From positions 1 through 8,671 of the forward strand of contig JAJYBQ010000090.1 of assembly GCA_021778935.1 (NCBI GenBank): DNA of 8,671 nt, written 5' to 3'. The stretch is from Pseudomonadota bacterium (GTDB lineage Bacteria; Pseudomonadota; Gammaproteobacteria; Burkholderiales; Burkholderiaceae). The notes beneath the pieces are model-generated. The model made no database searches. It was not told where the DNA came from and was given only the letters and a program-made list of their open reading frames with translations. Of the stretch, positions 6,859 to 8,671 are shown one piece after another (the stretch's first letter is position 1; each line of letters begins with the position of its first letter). Both the position numbers and the translations under genes were made by a program.

Positions 6859-6882
6859 ATGGGCGAAAGTTCGATTCGGCAA
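6854..6882 (-). promoter_or_regulatory. Predicted sigma-70-type promoter of the antitoxin-toxin-msbA unit
   Basis: Read on the minus strand, TTGCCG (6882-6877) and TATTAT (6859-6854) are separated by exactly 17 nt, matching the consensus at 4 of 6 and 5 of 6 positions. The start of transcription would be near 6847, giving a leader of about 24 nt before the antitoxin ATG. Confidence 0.65.
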
Positions 6883-6916
6883 TACCGAAACCGGGAGCCG
6901 GACTCGATCGGTCGAT

Positions 6917-7906
6917 GTGACGAATCCGCTTCTCATACGCTTGCCGAACCACCTCGGCGACGCCTGCATGACGCTGCCCGCGCTGGATCTGCTGACGGAG
7001 CACGGCGCATCCTTGACGCTTTTCGGGCGACCCTGGGCCGCCGAACTATTCGCCGGCTACGCCTGGCCGGTGTTGCCGTGGGCGCCCGAGCGGGGGGCGC
7101 GGATCGCGGCGTTGCGCGCCTGGCGTGGTGCGGAGCCGGGGCGGGGCGAGGCGCTGTTGTTCCCGAATTCGTTTTCGTCGGCCTGGGAGTTCCGCCGCGC
7201 CGGAATGCGTGCGGCGGGGTACCGCACCGATGGCCGGGGCTGGCTGCTCGCGGCGCCGGTCGCCGTGCCGGCGCAATGGCATGGGGACATGCACACCAGT
7301 GCGTATTACCTGCACCTGGCGCGGACGTGGCTGGGGCGGTCCGGCGACGGGCCGGAGGCGGCAGGCACGCCGGTGCTGCGCGTCCCCGATGCGGCATCGG
7401 CGCGCGCGCGCGCGGCCCTCGAGCGCGCGGGCGTACGGGACGGCTACGTCGTGTTGTGTCCCACGGTGCGCGGGCAACATCATGGCAAGGTCAAGGCGTG
7501 GGACGGATTCGGGCGGCTGGCGCACGCATTGCGGGCGGCCGGAGAGACGCCGGTGGCGTGTCCCGGGCCGGGCGAAGAGGCGGGTGCCCGTGCCGCCTGT
7601 CCGGACGCGGTATTCGTGGAACCGCTGGATCTCGGTGCATTTGCGGCCCTGTTGGCGGGAAGCCGCCTGGTCGTGGCCAACGACAGCGGCCCAGGACATC
7701 TGGCGGGAGCGGTCGGCGCCCACCTCGTCGCCATATTCGGCGTCACGGACCCGGTCAGGACCCGGCCGATCGGGGCACACGTACGGTTGGTTGGCGGCGC
7801 GGCGGGGTGGCCGGGGTATGAGGAGGTCTTGGCGGCGGTGACCGAGGCGCTGGATTCCTGCGACGGCGGCGCTCAGATCAGGACGACGTCGTACTGCTCC
7901 TGGTAA
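6917..7906 (+). CDS. GT9-family glycosyltransferase (lipopolysaccharide heptosyltransferase family)
   Basis: A 329-residue GT-B enzyme of family 9, which adds ADP-heptose (or related sugars) to the lipopolysaccharide inner core in the cytoplasm. The N-terminus has LLIRLPNHLGDACMTLPAL (from residue 5), the acceptor-side loop typical of WaaF/WaaC-like enzymes. The donor-domain motif NDSGPGHLAGAVG begins at residue 255, followed by IFGVTDPVRTRP. The usual DSGPMHLA motif has G in place of M here. The GTG at 6917 is chosen because it starts the fold; earlier in-frame starts (GTG 6848, ATG 6788) lie over the -10 box or inside the antitoxin gene. The ribosome binding site is poor. The last residues (after about LDSCDGG) are encoded antisense to the end of rng, so the C-terminal tail looks like a short read-through extension. 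The exact acceptor is unknown. Confidence 0.82.
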   Translation: MTNPLLIRLPNHLGDACMTLPALDLLTEHGASLTLFGRPWAAELFAGYAWPVLPWAPERGARIAALRAWRGAEPGRGEALLFPNSFSSAWEFRRAGMRAAGYRTDGRGWLLAAPVAVPAQWHGDMHTSAYYLHLARTWLGRSGDGPEAAGTPVLRVPDAASARARAALERAGVRDGYVVLCPTVRGQHHGKVKAWDGFGRLAHALRAAGETPVACPGPGEEAGARAACPDAVFVEPLDLGAFAALLAGSRLVVANDSGPGHLAGAVGAHLVAIFGVTDPVRTRPIGAHVRLVGGAAGWPGYEEVLAAVTEALDSCDGGAQIRTTSYCSW

Positions 7907-8671
7907 TACATCGTCTCGACCTGCATCGAGATCGGCTTGCCGATGAAATCCGACAACATCGCCAGCGACTGCGATTCTTCCTCGAGGAATAGGTCGATCA
8001 CCTTCTGCGCAGCGAGGATCCGGAATTCCTTGGCGTCGCCGAACTGGCGCGCTTCCCGCAGGATCTCCCGCAGGATGTCATAGCAGACCGTGCGCGCGGT
8101 TTTGAGCTCGCCGCGCCCGCCGCAGACCGGGCAGGGCTCGCATAAAACGTGGGCGAGTGATTCGCGCGTACGCTTGCGCGTCATCTCGACCAGCCCCAGT
8201 TCCGTGAATTCGCTCACCGTCATGCGCGTGCGGTCGCGGCCCAGGGCGCGCCGGAACTCGGAGAGCACGGCGTCGCGGTGCTCGCCCGAGGACATGTCGA
8301 TGAAATCCACCACGATGATGCCGCCGAGGTTGCGCAGCCGCAGTTGGCGGGCGATCGCGTGTGCCGCTTCGAGGTTGGTCTTGAAGATCGTGTCGTCGAA
8401 GTTGCGGGTGCCGACGAATCCGCCGGTGTTGACGTCGATCGTCGTCATCGCTTCGGTCTGATCGATCACCAGATAGCCCCCGCTCTTGAGATCGACGCGT
8501 CGCGCCAGCGCCTTTTCGATTTCCTCGTCGATCGAGTGCAGGTCGAAGAGCGGCCGCTCCCCGGTGTAATGGAAGAGCCGACACGCGACGCCCGGGACGA
8601 ACTGCTCGGCAAACGCCCGTAGCGCGACGAAATTCTCGCGAGAGTCGATCTGCACGCTCGTCGTCTGCTCC
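7873..8671 (-). CDS. rng: Ribonuclease G, C-terminal part (5' end beyond the window)
   Basis: About 265 C-terminal residues are visible, against roughly 490 for full-length RNase G; the frame is still open at the window edge and the GTG at 8655 is not the start. RNase G is a cytoplasmic endoribonuclease that matures the 5' end of 16S rRNA and degrades some mRNAs. The segment has GERPLFDLHSIDEEI, then the catalytic TIDVNTG aspartate (codon 8434-8436) and the second in VVDFIDM (codon 8305-8307), then GLVEMTRKRTRES, and the zinc-link cysteines CPVC (codons near 8133 and 8124). It ends in YYQEQYDVVLI, as RNase G proteins do. There is no long RNase E-like C-terminal scaffold, which excludes RNase E. 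The gene converges on and overlaps the GT9 gene by 34 bp. Confidence 0.95.
   Translation of the reverse strand, partial: EQTTSVQIDSRENFVALRAFAEQFVPGVACRLFHYTGERPLFDLHSIDEEIEKALARRVDLKSGGYLVIDQTEAMTTIDVNTGGFVGTRNFDDTIFKTNLEAAHAIARQLRLRNLGGIIVVDFIDMSSGEHRDAVLSEFRRALGRDRTRMTVSEFTELGLVEMTRKRTRESLAHVLCEPCPVCGGRGELKTARTVCYDILREILREARQFGDAKEFRILAAQKVIDLFLEEESQSLAMLSDFIGKPISMQVETMYYQEQYDVVLI

Noticed and set aside
6824..7003. Longer starts for the antitoxin (6853 and 7003)
   Set aside because: The first falls in the -10 box and the second is upstream of the predicted promoter and inside the divergent gene. The Phd/YefM fold starts at 6823.
7883..7892. ACGACGTCGT perfect palindrome
   Set aside because: It encodes conserved Asp-Val-Val of the RNase G C-terminus, so codon content explains it.

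Overview
The window is a stretch of a high-GC Gram-negative genome. It carries genes for lipid A export (MsbA), O-antigen or exopolysaccharide assembly, a GT9 heptosyltransferase-family enzyme and RNase G. The protein sequences look betaproteobacterial (moderate confidence, from family resemblance only). No tRNA, rRNA, CRISPR array or transposase gene was seen.

Positions 1-4116 (+) are the 3' end of a surface-polysaccharide operon. In order it holds a 5'-truncated heparinase II/III-family gene, a family 4 glycosyltransferase, a short-chain NAD-dependent nucleotide-sugar reductase/epimerase, and a small PglC-type polyprenol-phosphate sugar-1-phosphate transferase. All three junctions are ATGA or TGATG overlaps, so the genes are almost certainly co-transcribed and translationally coupled. 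The last two fit a route that makes an activated amino-deoxyhexose and loads it on undecaprenyl phosphate to start a repeat unit. The glycosyltransferase would extend it. By eye this block has lower GC than msbA and the GT9 gene.

Positions 4117-4356 lie between convergent genes. They hold a 116-bp element with 14-bp perfect inverted ends and a short central hairpin, then a second hairpin just past the msbA stop.

Positions 4357-6823 (-) form a tight three-gene unit: a Phd/YefM-family antitoxin, a VapC-like PIN toxin, and msbA, with TGATG overlaps at both junctions. A good sigma-70-like promoter lies upstream of the antitoxin, with two TGTACA-like palindromes 12 bp apart, as expected for antitoxin autoregulation. 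The arrangement places the lipid A flippase gene behind a toxin-antitoxin promoter.

Positions 6917-7906 (+) encode the GT9 enzyme, divergent from the antitoxin across a 93-bp spacer. Its 3' end overlaps by 34 bp the 3' end of rng (RNase G, -), whose 5' part runs off the window.

I see no wholly new system. The points most worth a second look are the toxin-antitoxin/msbA coupling with its operator, a G10 tract inside the heparinase-family gene, and the inverted-repeat element at the boundary of the glycan cluster.
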